DNA of 64,000 nt. Origin: Micromonospora sp. WMMD1102 (lineage in GTDB: Bacteria > Actinomycetota > Actinomycetes > Mycobacteriales > Micromonosporaceae). Position 1 is the stretch's first letter. Each line of letters opens with the position of its first letter. Under the pieces are notes generated by a model. The model made no database searches and was not told the DNA's origin. It saw only the letters and a program-made list of their open reading frames with translations. Positions 62,026 to 64,000 of this stretch are shown here, in pieces. Location of the stretch: the NCBI RefSeq assembly GCF_029626265.1, contig NZ_JARUBN010000001.1, positions 6,327,001 through 6,391,000 on the forward strand, written 5' to 3'. Position numbers and translations under genes: made by a program.

Positions 62026-63036
62026 TCAGGCGGTGCGGCGTTGGCGCCACCAGAGCAGTGGCCCGCTGACCAGGTAGCCGACCACCAGGAGCGCGAAGGT
62101 GAGCCGGATGTCGACCAGGGCACCGATCACCGGAGCCAGCCACAGCCACGGCGGCAGCTTGATCAGACGGGCCAGCTTGGCGTACGGGAAGCTGGAGACC
62201 ATCGCGAAGGCGAGCAGCCCCACGCCGGCCACCTGCACCTCGCCGGAGACCGGCAGCCCGATCAGCACCGCCAGGGCGAGCACCGCCGCGGCCATCGTGG
62301 TCGGCACGCCGCAGAAGAACCGCCCGTCCTTGGGCGAGACGTTGAACCGGGCCAACCGGATCGCCGCGCAGGCCGCGACGAGCGCGCAGGCCACCGCAGC
62401 GGCGGCGGTGGAGACCGAGCCCACCAGGGAGGCGTAGACCACCACGGGGGCGGCCAGGCCGAACGAGCACATGTCGGCCAGCGAGTCCATCTGGGCACCG
62501 AACGGGCTGGCCACGCCCATCCTGCGGGCCAGCGCACCGTCGAGGCCGTCGAACGCCACGCAGGCGATCAGGCAGTACGCCGCGACGCGCACGTCGCCCT
62601 GCATCGCCTGGAAGATGGCGAGCAGTCCGAGGGTCAGGCTGGCCACGGTGCAGGCGTTGACCACGGCGAACTTGACCCGGCGGGCCATGGTCCGCTCGCC
62701 GGGCAGCAGCGGGATCGCCATCGGCGGGTTGGCGGCGTCGACCGGGTCGGTCGGGCCGACGGCCGGACTCACCGGTACGACCGCCTCGATCTCGGCGGCG
62801 GTCAGCCGGTCGACGCCGTACGGGTCGAGCCGAGCGCGGTCCGCGGGGTAGCGGCGGTCTGGCAACACGAGGGCACTGGAGCCGGCGTCGTCAAGGTGGT
62901 GATCCCGGCGTCCCACCCGGACCAGCAACACCTGCCGGGCGAACGCGCCGCTGCGACGCAGCTGCCCCGCCCAGCGGCGCCCTGCCGGGCGCGGGCTGTC
63001 CGACGTACGACGCCGACGCCATGGGGCTCTCGGCAC
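62026..63036 (-). CDS. pssA: CDP-diacylglycerol-serine O-phosphatidyltransferase
   Basis: A 336-residue membrane enzyme. A hydrophilic head of about 115 residues precedes the CDP-alcohol phosphatidyltransferase domain with its metal-binding signature FDGLDGALARRMGVASPFGA, then QMDSLADMCSF (DGxxAR, GxxxDxxxD). About six helices follow. It joins serine to CDP-diacylglycerol, giving phosphatidylserine for Psd. GTG 63036 is supported by GGAGGAAAC; the head is longer than in most PssA proteins, so a later start is possible but no better site is seen. Confidence 0.88.
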   Translation of the reverse strand: MPRAPWRRRRTSDSPRPAGRRWAGQLRRSGAFARQVLLVRVGRRDHHLDDAGSSALVLPDRRYPADRARLDPYGVDRLTAAEIEAVVPVSPAVGPTDPVDAANPPMAIPLLPGERTMARRVKFAVVNACTVASLTLGLLAIFQAMQGDVRVAAYCLIACVAFDGLDGALARRMGVASPFGAQMDSLADMCSFGLAAPVVVYASLVGSVSTAAAAVACALVAACAAIRLARFNVSPKDGRFFCGVPTTMAAAVLALAVLIGLPVSGEVQVAGVGLLAFAMVSSFPYAKLARLIKLPPWLWLAPVIGALVDIRLTFALLVVGYLVSGPLLWWRQRRTA

Positions 63037-63343
63037 GTTTCCTCCATCACCGGGTCAACTTGTCCGCCACCGTGGCGGCACCCCCCTAGCGCCATCGGGC
63101 ACCCGGGACTCCTTGGCCGGCAACCCGATTGCGGCCTACACCATCGCACAGACGGCAGGGGTTGGCGATAGCCGTCCGAGGGGTATTCCTCCCAAACCCA
63201 CCCGCGGCACTCAGACCTCCCCATCCGGGACGCTATCCCGGGCTGGCACACTGTTCGGCGCTGCTGCCAACTCTAGCCGAACCAGTCACCACCATCGTTC
63301 CGGGAGAGATTCCCGCATCCCGCGCCGACGCCGACCGGAGCGC
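63037..63343. promoter_or_regulatory. upstream region of pssA
   Basis: There are 307 bases between pssA and the NUDIX gene, both on the minus strand. It contains the pssA ribosome site and GC-rich sequence with no recognisable promoter boxes. No gene is seen. Confidence 0.3.
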
Positions 63344-64000
63344 TCAGAGCAGCGACAGCGCGGCGTCCACCACCTCGGTACGCGGCAGCTGCGCCACGTC
63401 GGCCGGGGAGAACCAGCCGGCGGTGTCGGTCGACCCACCTGTGGCCTCGACCACCCTCGCCTCGGTGGGCGCGTCGACCTCGACCCGGTAGATCGCCCGC
63501 ACCCCGTGCCAGTCCAGCGGCCGGCCCTCCGGACCGAACTCGCGGGTGTTGTGCCGGTGCGACAGGTGCAGCAGACCGGTCACCCGGCCGAGCTGCCCGG
63601 TCTCCTCGACCAGTTCCCGGAGCAGCGCGCTGACCGGCTGCTCGCCGTGGTCGGTGCCGCCGCCGGGCAGGTGCCACCGGCCGGCACCGGGAAACCCGGT
63701 CGCGATCCGGGTCAGCAGGATCCGCCCGGCGGGATCGGTGGCCAGCCCGTACGCCGCGAACCGCTGGTACCGGTCGACCGGTCCGACCCGCACGACCCCC
63801 TCCGGCACGGCCCCGTCCCGCTTCCCCGCCGAGGAACCGGCGTCCCGAAATGCCGGAGAACCGGCGTCCTGAGGTGTCGGGAGGGTGCTCTCCGGCAGCG
63901 GGTCCGCCGGGCGGCCGAGCAGCTCGGCGGTGAACGGCATCAGGACCAGTCCGGCGAGTTCCTCGGGGGCGAGCCAGGCCACCCGGTCGGTGCCGCCGTG
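63344..64000 (-). CDS. NUDIX hydrolase, partial (5' end beyond the window)
   Basis: At least 218 residues are visible; the frame runs off the right edge (HGGTDRVAWLAPEEL). The NUDIX box begins with GRWHLPGGGTDHGEQPVSAL, then LRELVEETGQ, a full GxxxxxExxxxxxxREUxEExGx signature. It would hydrolyse nucleoside diphosphates linked to another group. The first visible 30 residues (PEELAGLVLMPFTAELLG) look like the end of another NUDIX domain, so the whole protein may carry two in tandem. The spacer between them is Pro/Ser-rich. Confidence 0.85.
   Translation of the reverse strand, partial: HGGTDRVAWLAPEELAGLVLMPFTAELLGRPADPLPESTLPTPQDAGSPAFRDAGSSAGKRDGAVPEGVVRVGPVDRYQRFAAYGLATDPAGRILLTRIATGFPGAGRWHLPGGGTDHGEQPVSALLRELVEETGQLGRVTGLLHLSHRHNTREFGPEGRPLDWHGVRAIYRVEVDAPTEARVVEATGGSTDTAGWFSPADVAQLPRTEVVDAALSLL

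Overview
The window is very GC-rich and gene-dense, with frequent GTG/TTG starts and 1-4 base gene overlaps. Its gene content points to an actinomycete, most likely a member of the Micromonosporaceae. Supporting signs are an ECF sigma factor with a CU044_5270-type membrane partner, DUF2637 integrative-element debris, an NADP-dependent icd, a PspC-type sensor kinase, psd/pssA, and a dispersed palindromic element built on TAAGGAAGGGCCC. No rRNA, tRNA or CRISPR array is visible.

Layout: 0.1-1.9 kb sigma factor, its partner and a decayed amidase. 1.9-5.4 kb two interlocked ABC-2 export pairs (minus strand). 5.6-7.8 kb a DM13 protein and an APS kinase with a degenerate ATP-sulfurylase-like domain. 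8-12 kb a galactoside operon (GH42 beta-galactosidase, DeoR-type repressor, galT). 12-18.5 kb a secreted BTRD1 repeat protein, a VOC protein, icd, an MBL-fold hydrolase, mdh and folD. 18.9-24.7 kb a complete oligopeptide ABC operon. 24.7-34.9 kb a genomic island. 35-43 kb a lipoprotein, a continuous purN-purH reading frame, a CD225 protein, DUF6350, sucD-sucC and a B12-binding protein. 43.5-49.3 kb two M23 peptidases, a PPOX protein, pcrA and chorismate mutase. 49.5-55.4 kb a second, paralogous oligopeptide ABC operon. 55.9-60.4 kb a LuxR-type two-component system facing two PspC/LiaF-like membrane-protein genes. 60.6-63 kb convergent psd and pssA. 63.3-64 kb a partial NUDIX gene.

The island is the most unusual part. 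It starts with decayed integrative-element genes and an IS3 fragment and ends with NRPS, IS3, IS701-like and IS5-like fragments. Between them lie intact genes for a set of secreted wall-active enzymes: an amidase_2, a lysozyme-like protein, an M23 peptidase and a GH43-like protein, plus a tiny secreted protein coupled to the amidase gene. Three of these enzymes end in almost the same five-repeat beta-propeller-like module. The DNA of that module is close to identical in all three copies, and one copy is inverted. Other notable signals are a leaderless Tyr-Phe-Tyr-Tyr leader peptide plus terminator in front of chorismate mutase, the missing stop between purN and purH, and a sensor kinase whose domain and ribosome site imply an ATC start.

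Functionally the window mixes housekeeping carbon and one-carbon metabolism (icd, mdh, sucCD, folD, purNH), envelope biology (psd, pssA, M23 peptidases, PspC proteins) and peptide uptake with accessory secreted hydrolases. All coordinates and translations were read by eye. No homology search was run, so family names rest on recognised motifs and gene order.
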